Origin: JAYWXI01 sp036016955
Lineage (GTDB): Bacteria; Bacteroidota; Bacteroidia; Flavobacteriales; Weeksellaceae
NCBI RefSeq assembly: GCF_036016955.1
Contig: NZ_JAYWXI010000001.1
Coordinates: 237,339-301,338 of the forward strand
Length of the DNA stretch: 64,000 nt
Reading direction: 5' to 3'
Part shown: in pieces, positions 31,543-41,144 of the stretch
Numbering within the stretch: position 1 is the first letter of the stretch
Layout of the letters: each line of letters begins with the position of its first letter
Notes under the pieces: model-generated
Told to the model about the DNA's origin: nothing
Seen by the model: the letters and a program-made list of their open reading frames with translations, nothing else
Databases searched by the model: none
Position numbers and translations under genes: made by a program

Positions 31543-33967
31543 ATGAATCGATTTTTGACTATTTTAATGACCTTAGGGATGTTTTGGAGCGTTCTATACG
31601 CACAAAAAACAGGGATTAATACCCGATGCACCCATGGCCACACTTCACGTGAAGGCTCTTACGGATGGGAGTTCTCAGGCTGAAGGATTGCTTATGCCTT
31701 CCCTGACGGACGATCAAATCAAAAATATGCCCTTGTCGGAAGCCCAAAAAGGGCTTATGGTGTATAATAAAACCATGGACTGCATTCAGATATATACCCA
31801 AAACGTGTGGACCTGTCTTCAAGGGGATCAGAACAAATACCTAAAAGTGGAGTATTTAGGAGCGACGGGAGTGTGGATGCAGAATATTTCTGCAGAAGAA
31901 AATACTTTACGTTTTAAAGTCACTAACCAATCATCGGTAACGTTTTCGTCACTTAATCTTGCCCAGGCTTTGGTTTTGGGCGGCGTGGCACAGGGGCTTT
32001 CTTATTATGGGGCAGAAGATTATTCTAATGTTACGTTGGCTGCTGGAGAAAGTAAAATTCTTACTTATAAGATTTTGGGGACACCGGCTAATGTAGGAAC
32101 AATTGATGTTACCCTTAATGTAATGCCAGGGTTTAGTACATCAGCGGACGTCATGGTAGAAAGGGAAGGTGATGTGAGAGCGATGTCAATTGCTTTCGAA
32201 GGAGAATATGTTTCAAACAAAACTTATGATGCGGCACAATACCGCCTAAAGGTAGTTTTGAAGAATAATAGTTCTACGGCTAGTTTAACCAATGCGGATT
32301 TGAGCGGTTTGGTTAGTCTGTCGGGCGATTCTGGTGTGAGCTTGCTTCAGGGGCAGAATACTTCGGTTAGTATTGATCCTAATAGTGAAATCACGTTGTA
32401 TTATAGTCTTCAGGGGATTGCTTTGCAACCTGTAACGCTTGTAGCAAGGGTGATTCCTACTTCTACCGTATCGGGAGGGGTATTAGCAACACAAGAGGTA
32501 AGTTTGTTTACTAACGTATCGGCTAGCTCGCTTCAGATAAATGGAATTTATGCGTATAACCAATACCTGACGGGAGAGAATAATGTGGAAGTTGTGGTTA
32601 CGAATAATAATAGTTACGATTTGCTTCAGGTTGATTTTAATAATGCTGTTGCTTTGGCGGGAGCTAGGAGTAATTTAATCCTGTTGGCGGGGCAAAACAA
32701 CACCGTGGATCTTCCTGCAGGACAGAGTAAAACGCTCTCTTATACGTTATCGGGAGTTTCGATGGAGGCTTCTGGAGGAGATTTAGAGGCTACGTTTACT
32801 AGGATTCCATTTCCTAGCCTTTCTGCAACCAAAAAAGTTCAGGGAGATATCAGTTTTTATGCGACGCCGAATGTGACAACGATTGGTCAATCGGGCGGTC
32901 AGTATACGTTTGAAATTCACTCGGCAGAACCTTGGGTGTACGAATTGCAGGGGAATGCCTCGGGATGGATTACGGTAACCGGTACAACAGGAACTTCCGG
33001 GAACGGGACGTTGTCTATTTCGACCAGATCTAAGACGTCTGATTATTCGCAAATAGGCTATATTAAAGTTAGTCGCCCGAGTGACGGTGCCGAATTGATA
33101 CTTGCAATTAATCAGGAGCCTACAGATTATTTTCAAATAACGGGTTTTTCCAGCACGGCAAAAAAAATTGAGCCGGCTTATGAATATGATAGATATAAAT
33201 ATTATTTATCGATTCACGAAAATAATACTTCTACATTGAAGGTTAACCAGTCCAATCTAAAAGTCCATGGAGAATTGCCAAGTTTTATCAAAAGCATAGA
33301 GTTTAAAGGCAATGAAATTGTGATTACGCCTAAGGAAAGGACGGAGCCTGGGTTAGTTCTTTTAGGAACCCTTCGTTTTGCTTACGGAGAAGGGTATGTA
33401 TCGTCTCCGATTACTATCATGCAAAATCCAAAGGCTTATAAATGTCCGGCAACGCCACCGCTGCATGCGGATAACGGGTACAAAATATGGAATAGTACTC
33501 AAAGTTTCGAAAAGGGGTTATTCCAAAAGCAAGTGGATGTTCGACCGGGTGAGGATGATTTTACCGATTATACATTTTTACCTGGTAGCTGGAGTCTCAT
33601 GCTTGGAGGGTCAAATATGAATCCTACTGTCTATCCTCGGATTGTTAAAACGTCCACTCAAAGCCTTTTGTTTTTTTATACGACAATGGCATCTTATACT
33701 CAAACAGAATTATCTTTTTCTTCTATTTATTCTTCTTCTCAAGGTTCTGATACTGATAGACATAATACCTATTATAAATCTGCTTTTGTAAATAGAAAAG
33801 AGAATTCTTTCTCGACGGTTATATTGTCTTACCAAGCTGATAGAAGTTTGCGTGAGTCTTCTGAAAATCCTTTTGCAGGATCTATAGCTGCTACTCCTAT
33901 CATCTGTGCCGACGGTTATGATGAGGATACGCCGGATTTATCGGGCGATGCCGGATGGAGACAGTAA
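31543..33967 (+). pseudogene. frameshifted secreted BACON-domain protein
   Basis: Frame 1 starts at 31543 with signal peptide MNRFLTILMTLGMFWSVLYA and QKTGINT, then runs to a stop at 31681. Frame 2 carries PDAPMATLHVKALTDGS and continues for 777 residues (from ATG 31634) to 33967. Dropping one C from the CCC at 31622-31624 restores GINT-DAPMATLHV, the module seen in the two upstream genes. The body contains repeated beta domains and a BACON domain (WITVTGTTGTSGNGTLSIST, ILAINQEP). It is disrupted as read: phase-variable, decayed or a sequencing error. Confidence 0.75.
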
Positions 33968-33987
33968 TGTATTTCTTTTTTTAGACA

Positions 33988-34022
33988 ATAGTGCTACCTC
34001 TAGAGGTAGCACTATCGTTTTT
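33988..34022 (+). terminator. terminator after the frameshifted gene
   Basis: A perfect 28-bp palindrome ATAGTGCTACCTCT/AGAGGTAGCACTAT (33988-34015) is followed by a T-run. Confidence 0.9.
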
Positions 34023-34038
34023 TAGGAGGAGCTGTTTT

Positions 34039-34066
34039 TTGACAAATTTCAAAAAGGCTATCTTTG
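34039..34066 (+). promoter_or_regulatory. promoter of the DEAD-box helicase
   Basis: TTG (34039-34041), 17-nt spacer, TATCTTTG (34059-34066), 17 nt upstream of the ATG at 34083. Confidence 0.6.
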
Positions 34067-34082
34067 CAGGAAATAGCAAAAT

Positions 34083-35441
34083 ATGATGAGCAAGACCACT
34101 TTTGCCGACTTTGATTTACCCGTAAAACTGCTGGATGTTTTGGCCGATTTGGAACTCTTCGAACCGACGCCTATTCAGGAGAAGAGTTTTAAGCCGGTGC
34201 TCTCGGGGCGGGACATTATGGGGATAGCGCAGACGGGAACGGGAAAAACCTTGGCCTATCTTCTTCCCGTGCTTAAGACGTGGAAGTATAATAAGAGCGG
34301 AAATCCTACGGTACTGGTTTTGGTACCGACCCGCGAACTGGTGGTTCAGGTGACGGAAATTTTGCAGACGCTGACCCGCGAAATGACGACGAGAATCGTA
34401 GGGGTTTATGGTGGGAAAAACATCAATACGCAGAAGCTTTTGTTTGACGACGGATGCGACATCTTGGTGGGAACGCCGGGAAGGGTAATGGATTTGGCTA
34501 TAGACAATGCAATATCGCTCAAGGAGGTGCAGAAGCTTGTTATCGACGAGTTTGACGAGATGCTTAATTTGGGCTTTCGCCCTCAGTTAACGCATATTTT
34601 TGAGATGATGCGCGAAAGGCGTCAGAATATTTTGTTTTCGGCGACCATGACCGAAGCGGTGGACGAAATGTTGGAGGAGTATTTTGCCGCGCCTGTGGAA
34701 ATTTCGTTGGCTAAATCAGGGACACCGCTGGAAAAAATAGAACAGACGGTTTATAAGGTGGAGAATTTTAATACCAAAATGAATTTGCTTAAGCACCTGT
34801 TGGAAACCGAAGAGGCTATGGCTAAGGTTTTGATTTTTACCAATAACAAACGCCATGCGGATTTGCTCTTTACCAAAATCGACGAGTGGTTTCCTGGCGC
34901 GTTCGACGTCATTCATTCCAATAAATCCCAAAATTACCGTTTGAGGGCGATGCGACGTTTCGAGGACGAAAACCTTCGGGGGTTGATTACGACGGATGTA
35001 ATGGCTCGGGGGTTGGATATTTCGGACATTACGCACGTGGTTAATTTTGAGGTGCCGGAAGTGCCGGAACAGTACATTCACCGTATCGGTCGTACCGGAC
35101 GGGCGGATAAGGACGGTAAGGCGGTAACGTTTGCCACCAAGAAAGAAGAAGTGCCGCTTTTGGAAATCGAACTCCTTATGAACCGCGAAATCCAGGAGCT
35201 GCCGTTTCCTGAAGAAGTGAAAATTAACCCTCAGAAAATTGCTTCGGAAAAAGACGAGGTAAAGATGAAAAATCCCGTTCAGGTGAAGCTGGCAGAAGGT
35301 GGCGGTGCTTTCCACGAAAAAAAAGCCAAAAACAAAAAAGTCAATTTAGGCGGCCCAAAAGCGAGGTACAAACCCAAATCAAAGCCCGGCGGTAATCGCG
35401 CGCAAGCGAAAGCCAAATCCAAAGCTAAGCGAAAGAAATAA
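34083..35441 (+). CDS. DEAD-box RNA helicase
   Basis: The 452-residue helicase has AQTGTGKT, PTRELVVQV, GTPGRVMDL, motif II DEFD (Phe instead of Ala), SATMT, then ITTDVMARGLD and HRIGRTGRADKDG. It unwinds RNA duplexes in ribosome assembly or mRNA decay. The C-terminus is a lysine-rich tail for RNA binding. Own promoter and terminator; the first Met of the MM start may be either 34083 or 34086. Confidence 0.93.
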   Translation: MMSKTTFADFDLPVKLLDVLADLELFEPTPIQEKSFKPVLSGRDIMGIAQTGTGKTLAYLLPVLKTWKYNKSGNPTVLVLVPTRELVVQVTEILQTLTREMTTRIVGVYGGKNINTQKLLFDDGCDILVGTPGRVMDLAIDNAISLKEVQKLVIDEFDEMLNLGFRPQLTHIFEMMRERRQNILFSATMTEAVDEMLEEYFAAPVEISLAKSGTPLEKIEQTVYKVENFNTKMNLLKHLLETEEAMAKVLIFTNNKRHADLLFTKIDEWFPGAFDVIHSNKSQNYRLRAMRRFEDENLRGLITTDVMARGLDISDITHVVNFEVPEVPEQYIHRIGRTGRADKDGKAVTFATKKEEVPLLEIELLMNREIQELPFPEEVKINPQKIASEKDEVKMKNPVQVKLAEGGGAFHEKKAKNKKVNLGGPKARYKPKSKPGGNRAQAKAKSKAKRKK

Positions 35442-35445
35442 TATA

Positions 35446-35484
35446 AAAACGCCCTTGAGATTAGTGTTCTCAAGGGCGTTTTGC
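35446..35484. terminator. helicase terminator, bidirectional
   Basis: A 15-bp stem AAAACGCCCTTGAGA/TCTCAAGGGCGTTTT. It also separates the convergent GLPGLI gene. Confidence 0.9.
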
Positions 35485-35511
35485 TTTTTTAATAAATCAC
35501 CTCCTAATAGC

Positions 35512-36324
35512 TTACTCTACGATAAGTTGATATTCTTTTTCTATTGGATTATTTTTTCTTTTCAATTCATTTTGTATTTGCCGACCCATCTCTTTGTAGT
35601 CTTGCTCCGTAAACTCCGAGCCGTCCTGTTTATACATTTTCCAATTATGAAGTTTATAATTAGCGATTGGGTTATTATAATAGCTTTGGACAATGGCTAA
35701 CCAACGATCTTCCTTAAGCCTTTCTAGCTTCCCATCCATTACTGCAGAAGGCTCTACCCACTTAATTTCGTGTTGTTTCTCTATTGAAATCATTTGATAT
35801 TTAAAATACTCCTCAGTATCCTTTATTTCTAAAATAAGTCCAGGCAACCCTCGAAATACATAAGGTCCAGACTGGATTGGAATTTCATTAGAAAACCAAG
35901 CCTCCCAATGCCTACCTCCATAATCTACGGTTGCTCTTTGGCAATGGTAGCCCAAAATGTCCTTCTTTTCTTTACGAATATTCCATTTCAACTGAACAAA
36001 CTTCGGATATTCATAAATAAAACCGTCAAGATGCTTATAAAATAAAGACTTCCTTAGCTCTGAAGAATTTTTCACAATATCCGAATAACGCGGGGTGATA
36101 TACTGCTTTTGTTTTGGATTTTGACGGTTGATAGAATCAATAACATAGTATTTCTGATTTAAAAACTCCGATTCCTGACCTTTCTGTAATAATACCATAT
36201 ACTCCCTAATTCCCTCGTGCTTACTATTATATTTCATCTCAAAAGAATAGACCATCTTATAATTCTGTCCAAAACCGTAAATTATAAAACAAAATAAACC
36301 GATAAATCTAAATATTATTTTCAT
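35512..36324 (-). CDS. GLPGLI family protein
   Basis: The 270-residue protein has a signal peptide (MKIIFRFIGLFCFIIYGFGQ), a conserved YRGxx-type core with HCQRATVDYGGRHWEAWFSN, and the name-giving FRGLPGLILEIKD. The family is common in Flavobacteria and has no assigned function; it is secreted or envelope-associated. This gene and the following one are visibly AT-richer than the flanking helicase and rimO genes. Confidence 0.85.
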   Translation of the reverse strand: MKIIFRFIGLFCFIIYGFGQNYKMVYSFEMKYNSKHEGIREYMVLLQKGQESEFLNQKYYVIDSINRQNPKQKQYITPRYSDIVKNSSELRKSLFYKHLDGFIYEYPKFVQLKWNIRKEKKDILGYHCQRATVDYGGRHWEAWFSNEIPIQSGPYVFRGLPGLILEIKDTEEYFKYQMISIEKQHEIKWVEPSAVMDGKLERLKEDRWLAIVQSYYNNPIANYKLHNWKMYKQDGSEFTEQDYKEMGRQIQNELKRKNNPIEKEYQLIVE

Positions 36325-36468
36325 ACAATATTCTTTATAAGAAAAAGATAGTAAACTATATCTTACATATCCATTTTGTTGTTTAATAAAGATTTTTCGT
36401 TATTATCATAACTACCTTAGCAATATTATCTACTCCTTATAACATACTTTATCAAAATCATATTTATC

Positions 36469-37635
36469 TCAATAACTCATCTTTACGATATTTTTAGCAT
36501 CTTCGGGCGTGAGTTTGCGGTGTTCTCCTAAACCTAACCAATTTCTATCTGTAAATGCTTTTTCCACTTTCTCGGCGGTGCCTTCAAACTGCGAAGTATA
36601 TTCTGACAACTTGGTTTTAATCCCTATAGAATGGAAGAAATGCTCCATTTTTTCAATCCCTTTTTGGGCTTTTTCTTCCAAGTTCATTTCAGAAGAAATA
36701 CCCCAAACCCGTTCTGCATATTGAGCCAATTTTTGCTTCTTAGTTTCAAAATTATAACGGTAATGAGACGGTGCTATAATCGCTAAAGTTCTCGCATGGT
36801 CGATACCGAAATAAGCCGTAAGCTCGTGTCCCATAGCGTGTACCGCCCAATCGGTAGCCACACCTAAACGCAACAGTCCATTAAGAGCCATTGTGCAACA
36901 CCACATATAGTTAGCCGCAGAATCATAATCAAAATCCTCTTGAAGCACCTTAGGAGCCATCTCCTGAAGCGTTACCAAGATACTTTCTGCCATTCGTTCT
37001 TGAAGCGTTGCAACGGTAGGAAAAGTCATATATTGCTCCAAAACATGCGTGTAAGCATCTGCTATACCATTAGCGATTTGATTTTTAGGAATACTTCTTA
37101 TCACTTCTGGGTCTAATACCGAAAACTTTGGGAACAGACCGTTGCCACCACCACCGAGTTTTTGTTCGGTTTCTCTTCTAGAAATTACATAGCCCGAGTT
37201 CATTTCGGAGCCTGTAGCTGGTAGAGTAAGCACTGAACCAAAACTTAAAGCTTCGCCTTCCTCAGGACGAATGGCTTTAGTTAAAATATCCCAAGGCTCA
37301 CCTGCATATTTAGCTGCGACAGCTAAGAATTTAGTTCCATCAATAACAGAACCTCCACCTACAGCCAATAGAAAATCAATATTTTCTGATTTGATGACTT
37401 TCAACGCCTCCATTAAAACCTCATATTCTGGATTGGCTGGTATTCCTCCAAATTCCAAAACATTAAAGCCTTTCAACGCATTTTTAACTTGCTCATACAC
37501 TCCATTAGACTTGATACTTCCGCCTCCGTAGAGCATCAACACTTTAGCATTTTGAGGAATTTCTTTTGATATTTTTTCTATTTCCCCTTTACCAAAAAGG
37601 ATTTTAGTAGGATTTTTAAATTCAAAATTTAACAT
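36469..37635 (-). CDS. iron-containing alcohol dehydrogenase (YqhD/BDH type)
   Basis: The 388-residue cytoplasmic NAD(P)H-dependent oxidoreductase has the GGGSVIDGTKFLA nucleotide motif, the metal-ligand region NGIADAYTHVLEQY and AVHAMGHELTAYFGIDHART with ligand histidines. Similar proteins reduce aldehydes such as butanal or methylglyoxal. It lies in an AT-richer insert with the GLPGLI gene, in opposite orientation to rimO. Confidence 0.9.
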   Translation of the reverse strand: MLNFEFKNPTKILFGKGEIEKISKEIPQNAKVLMLYGGGSIKSNGVYEQVKNALKGFNVLEFGGIPANPEYEVLMEALKVIKSENIDFLLAVGGGSVIDGTKFLAVAAKYAGEPWDILTKAIRPEEGEALSFGSVLTLPATGSEMNSGYVISRRETEQKLGGGGNGLFPKFSVLDPEVIRSIPKNQIANGIADAYTHVLEQYMTFPTVATLQERMAESILVTLQEMAPKVLQEDFDYDSAANYMWCCTMALNGLLRLGVATDWAVHAMGHELTAYFGIDHARTLAIIAPSHYRYNFETKKQKLAQYAERVWGISSEMNLEEKAQKGIEKMEHFFHSIGIKTKLSEYTSQFEGTAEKVEKAFTDRNWLGLGEHRKLTPEDAKNIVKMSY

Positions 37636-37750
37636 GATGTTTTATATTTTTATTCAAAGGTAAAGAAACGGTTTTGAAAAACAGGGGTTTTATTTGCGGA
37701 GGGTAATGCTTTTTAATGCAAGAAAGAAAGGGAGGCAAGGATTTTATCGC

Positions 37751-37758
37751 TAAATTTG
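37751..37758 (+). promoter_or_regulatory. -7 element of rimO
   Basis: TAAATTTG, 34 bp before the ATG at 37793. Confidence 0.5.
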
Positions 37759-37792
37759 CGGGTTTTTAATCTTCTTTTTTAAATTTAGCGTT

Positions 37793-39097
37793 ATGAGAAC
37801 AAAATCGACGGGAAAGAAAAAAATCAATGTGGTTACGCTCGGCTGTTCCAAGAATCTTTACGACTCCGAAGTGCTGATGGGGCAGCTTAAGGCCAACGGG
37901 AAAGACGTGGTGCACGAGCAAGAGCGTGGCGATATTGTGGTGATTAACACCTGTGGGTTTATCGATAATGCCAAAGAGGAGTCGATTAATACCATTTTGG
38001 ATTATGTGGAGGCCAAAAACCGTGGCGAAGTAGAGAAAGTGTTTGTAACGGGGTGTTTGTCGGAGCGGTATAAGCCTGATTTGTTGAAAGAAATCCCTGA
38101 TGTGGATCAGTATTTCGGAACAAGGGATTTGCCGGTGTTGCTCAAGCATTTGGGCGCTGATTATAAACACGAGCTGGTAGGCGAACGCCTGACAACAACA
38201 CCGAAGCATTATGCGTACCTTAAAATTTCGGAAGGTTGCGACCGGCCTTGTTCGTTTTGTGCGATTCCTTTGATGCGCGGGGGGCATGTGTCCACTCCGA
38301 TTGAAAAACTTGTGGAGGAGGCTCAAAAATTGGCTAAAAAAGGAACAAAAGAGTTGATATTAATCGCCCAAGATCTCACTTACTATGGTTTGGATCTTTA
38401 TAAGAAACGGGCTTTGGGAGATTTGCTGGAGGCGTTGGTGAAGGTGGAGGGAATCGAATGGATCCGATTGCATTATGCTTTTCCTACGGGGTTTCCGGAG
38501 GAGGTTTTGGATTTAATTAAGAGGGAACCTAAGTTGTGTAATTATATTGATATTCCGCTCCAACACATCAACACCGAGTTGCTTAAGTCTATGAAGCGGG
38601 GGACAACGCATGAAAAAACGGATGCTTTGTTGGCTAAATTCAGAGCTAAGGTTCCGGAAATGGCGGTGCGTACGACCTTGATTGTCGGGTATCCTGGTGA
38701 AACGCAGGAGCGTTTCGAGGAATTGAAAGACTGGGTGGCTGAGCAGCGTTTTGACCGTTTGGGGTGTTTTACGTACTCGCACGAAGAGAATACGACGGCT
38801 TATGCTTTGCAGGATGATGTACCGCAGGAGGTGAAGGAAGCCCGTGTGGAAGAAATCATGGCGTTGCAGTCTCAGATTTCTTGGGAGAAGAACCAAGCGA
38901 AGATAGGTAGGGTTTTCCGCTGTATTTTCGATCGGAAGGAAGGGAATTACTTTGTAGGGCGTACCGAGTTCGATTCTCCGGACGTGGACAACACGGTTTT
39001 GGTTTCGGCTGAAAATACGTATTTATCCGTGGGCGAATTTGCAGATGTTCGAATTACTTCGGCTGAAGAATTCGATTTGTACGGAGAGCTCGTTTAG
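37793..39097 (+). CDS. rimO: ribosomal protein S12 methylthiotransferase
   Basis: The 434-residue radical-SAM enzyme adds a methylthio group to Asp of ribosomal protein S12. It has the N-terminal UPF0004 Cys residues (LGCSKN, NTCGFI, TGCLSERY), the radical-SAM CxxxCxxC in GCDRPCSFCAIP, and a C-terminal TRAM domain. Normal length. Monocistronic. Confidence 0.95.
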   Translation: MRTKSTGKKKINVVTLGCSKNLYDSEVLMGQLKANGKDVVHEQERGDIVVINTCGFIDNAKEESINTILDYVEAKNRGEVEKVFVTGCLSERYKPDLLKEIPDVDQYFGTRDLPVLLKHLGADYKHELVGERLTTTPKHYAYLKISEGCDRPCSFCAIPLMRGGHVSTPIEKLVEEAQKLAKKGTKELILIAQDLTYYGLDLYKKRALGDLLEALVKVEGIEWIRLHYAFPTGFPEEVLDLIKREPKLCNYIDIPLQHINTELLKSMKRGTTHEKTDALLAKFRAKVPEMAVRTTLIVGYPGETQERFEELKDWVAEQRFDRLGCFTYSHEENTTAYALQDDVPQEVKEARVEEIMALQSQISWEKNQAKIGRVFRCIFDRKEGNYFVGRTEFDSPDVDNTVLVSAENTYLSVGEFADVRITSAEEFDLYGELV

Positions 39098-39229
39098 AAA
39101 TTTTTAGATTATTGATCGAGTGGTTCTTCTGCCGTTTTCTTGTTTATTGAGGGAACGGCAGAAGTGTTTTTGGCGGGCAATGGTTGGGTTAAAATCGTTA
39201 TCTTTGGAGAAAACGAAAAAAACAAAAAA

Positions 39230-39811
39230 ATGAAAAGCAATCGGTTTTTTGGTTTAGTAGCGTTCTTTTTAACTTCTGGAGTGTGGGCGCAAAGTGAACT
39301 TTTGGGGAGTCAAAAATTTTGGTCGAAATTGGAAAAGCATTGCGGAAAGGCCTATGAGGGGAAGCTGACGGCGGGAGGAAAGCCGGGGGATGGTTTTACG
39401 GGGAAGCGGTTGGTGATGCAGGTGCTGTCTTGCGAAACGGATCGTATAAGAATTCCTTTTTATGTAGGGGAAGACCGTTCGAGAACTTGGGTATTGACCA
39501 AAAATAAGGAACAACAAATCCAATTGAAGCACGACCATCGCCATGAAGACGGTAAAGAAGATAAAGTAACTTGGTATGGCGGGGAGAATCCTAATCCGGG
39601 ATTTGAAAACCTTCAGATGTTTCCGGCGGATGGCGAAACAGCCCAACGCATTCCTTATGCATCAACCAATATTTGGTGGATGACTTTGGATGATAACGTT
39701 TTTACCTATAACCTTAGGAGGGTGGGGAGCGATAGGGTTTTTACGGTTAGTTTCGATTTGTCTGTGCCTTTGGAAGGGATAGAGCAAAAACCTTGGGGGT
39801 GGAAAGATTAG
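39230..39811 (+). CDS. exported hypothetical protein (193 aa)
   Basis: From ATG 39230: signal peptide (MKSNRFFGLVAFFLTSGVWA), then SELLGSQKFWSKLEKHCGKA, a glycine-rich loop and several beta segments including IRIPFYVGEDRSRTWVLTK and NIWWMTLDDNVFTYNLRRVG. It may be a periplasmic protein. The family is not recognised; such sequences are conserved in Flavobacteria. Confidence 0.7.
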   Translation: MKSNRFFGLVAFFLTSGVWAQSELLGSQKFWSKLEKHCGKAYEGKLTAGGKPGDGFTGKRLVMQVLSCETDRIRIPFYVGEDRSRTWVLTKNKEQQIQLKHDHRHEDGKEDKVTWYGGENPNPGFENLQMFPADGETAQRIPYASTNIWWMTLDDNVFTYNLRRVGSDRVFTVSFDLSVPLEGIEQKPWGWKD

Positions 39812-39897
39812 TTTTTGAAGGATTATTTTTTTAAGAAATATTTTGCTTTTATCAGAGAGGTGAAAAAAAGTGAGTGCGTTGTGGTAGAATCGAGAGG

Positions 39898-39929
39898 TTG
39901 ATAAGAAAACTGTTTTTTTAATATATTTG
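39898..39929 (+). promoter_or_regulatory. promoter of the AI-2E-type permease gene
   Basis: TTG (39898-39900), 21-nt spacer, TATATTTG (39922-39929). Confidence 0.6.
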
Positions 39930-39998
39930 TAAATTATTCAATAATAATGATTTATAAGTGTTAATTGTATAATTTTGATTTAAAATTTTAGAACAGTT

Positions 39999-41042
39999 AT
40001 GTTGGGTCGATTTATTAGTGGGGGTCGAAAACCTTCTTCTCAGATGCAAAAGTCGTTGGTATTTAGTGTAGTTTTTGTGTCGGTTTCGTTGTTGGCTTAT
40101 CTTTTTGTGGAAGTGTTTAATCTTTTGTTGATGGTTTTTGCTGGGCTTTTGGTTGGGGTTCTCTTTATTGCTTTGGCTAAAAAAATACAGCGTTTGGTGC
40201 GGATGCCTTATCTCTTGGCGCTTACGATTTCAGTTTTGGCTTATTTTTCGTTTATTGGCGGATTGTTTTATCTTGTGGGGGATACGTTGCATTCCGAGGT
40301 AGATGACTTTGTGAAAAAGATTCCGGAAATCAAAGCGAATGTGGAATCCCGATTGGAGGGAACGACGGTTTATGGTTGGGTAAAGGATCAGGTGGAAGAG
40401 GGAGCTTCGGATTCGCAGGCGGGAACTCGTTATTTTACTAAGTTTTTTTCGTCTACATTTGGTGTTTTTGGGGATTTGTATGCGGTTATTTTTATCGGGT
40501 TGTTTTTTGCGGTTTCGCCGAAAGAATATTTTAAAGGAGCGGTTATTTTGCTTCCGGAAGAAGCAAAGAAAAAAGGAGAACAAGTGCTTATGGCGCTTTA
40601 TATCAACCTGAAGACATGGTTGAAGTCCCAGTTGTTGGAGATGCTTATTATGTTTGGTCTTACCGCAGTAGCTTTGTTGTTGGTTGGTTTGGATTATTGG
40701 TTGGTTTTAGCACTTATTACGGCTTTGTTTTGTTTTATCCCCAATATTGGTCCGATGATCGCTTTGGTGCCTATGGTGGCGGTGGGGCTTCTTCAGGAGC
40801 CGATGATGGCTTTATGGGTGTTTTTGGCTTTCATGGGGGTTCAGTTATTGGAAACGGGTTTTATTGGACCTTACATACGGAAGAAAATGTTGAGCCTTCC
40901 TCCGGCTTTGGTGCTTTTTGTGCAGCTTGTTTTGGGGGCGACTTGCGGGATGATCGGGGTATTGCTTGCCACGCCGCTGCTGGTGGTGATTATTGTTTTG
41001 GTTCAGAAGCTTTACCTTGGCCGCTCGAAAGATGAGATTTAG
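39999..41042 (+). CDS. AI-2E family transporter
   Basis: The 347-residue inner-membrane protein has about eight hydrophobic segments and the PF01594 pattern: two N-terminal helices, a soluble stretch with VESRLEGTTVYGWVKDQV, and conserved late helices with CFIPNIGPMIALVPMVAVG and GPYIRKKMLSLPPALVL. The family includes autoinducer-2 exporters and sodium/proton antiporters; the substrate here is unknown. Confidence 0.88.
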   Translation: MLGRFISGGRKPSSQMQKSLVFSVVFVSVSLLAYLFVEVFNLLLMVFAGLLVGVLFIALAKKIQRLVRMPYLLALTISVLAYFSFIGGLFYLVGDTLHSEVDDFVKKIPEIKANVESRLEGTTVYGWVKDQVEEGASDSQAGTRYFTKFFSSTFGVFGDLYAVIFIGLFFAVSPKEYFKGAVILLPEEAKKKGEQVLMALYINLKTWLKSQLLEMLIMFGLTAVALLLVGLDYWLVLALITALFCFIPNIGPMIALVPMVAVGLLQEPMMALWVFLAFMGVQLLETGFIGPYIRKKMLSLPPALVLFVQLVLGATCGMIGVLLATPLLVVIIVLVQKLYLGRSKDEI

Positions 41043-41119
41043 CATGGGAAAGTTTGAAGGAGGAGTTTCTTTTTTTGTCGAAATATGAAGAGGAGATTTT
41101 TTAGTCCTAAATCTATTTT

Positions 41120-41127
41120 TACCTTTG
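41120..41127 (+). promoter_or_regulatory. -7 element of the flippase gene
   Basis: TACCTTTG, 18 nt before the TTG start at 41145. Confidence 0.4.
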
Positions 41128-41144
41128 CGCAAAAATAAAACCGT

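Noticed and set aside
34500..34570. Helicase motif II DEFD as a sign of inactivation
   Set aside because: All other motifs are intact, and DEFD is, to my knowledge, tolerated in Bacteroidota DEAD-box proteins.
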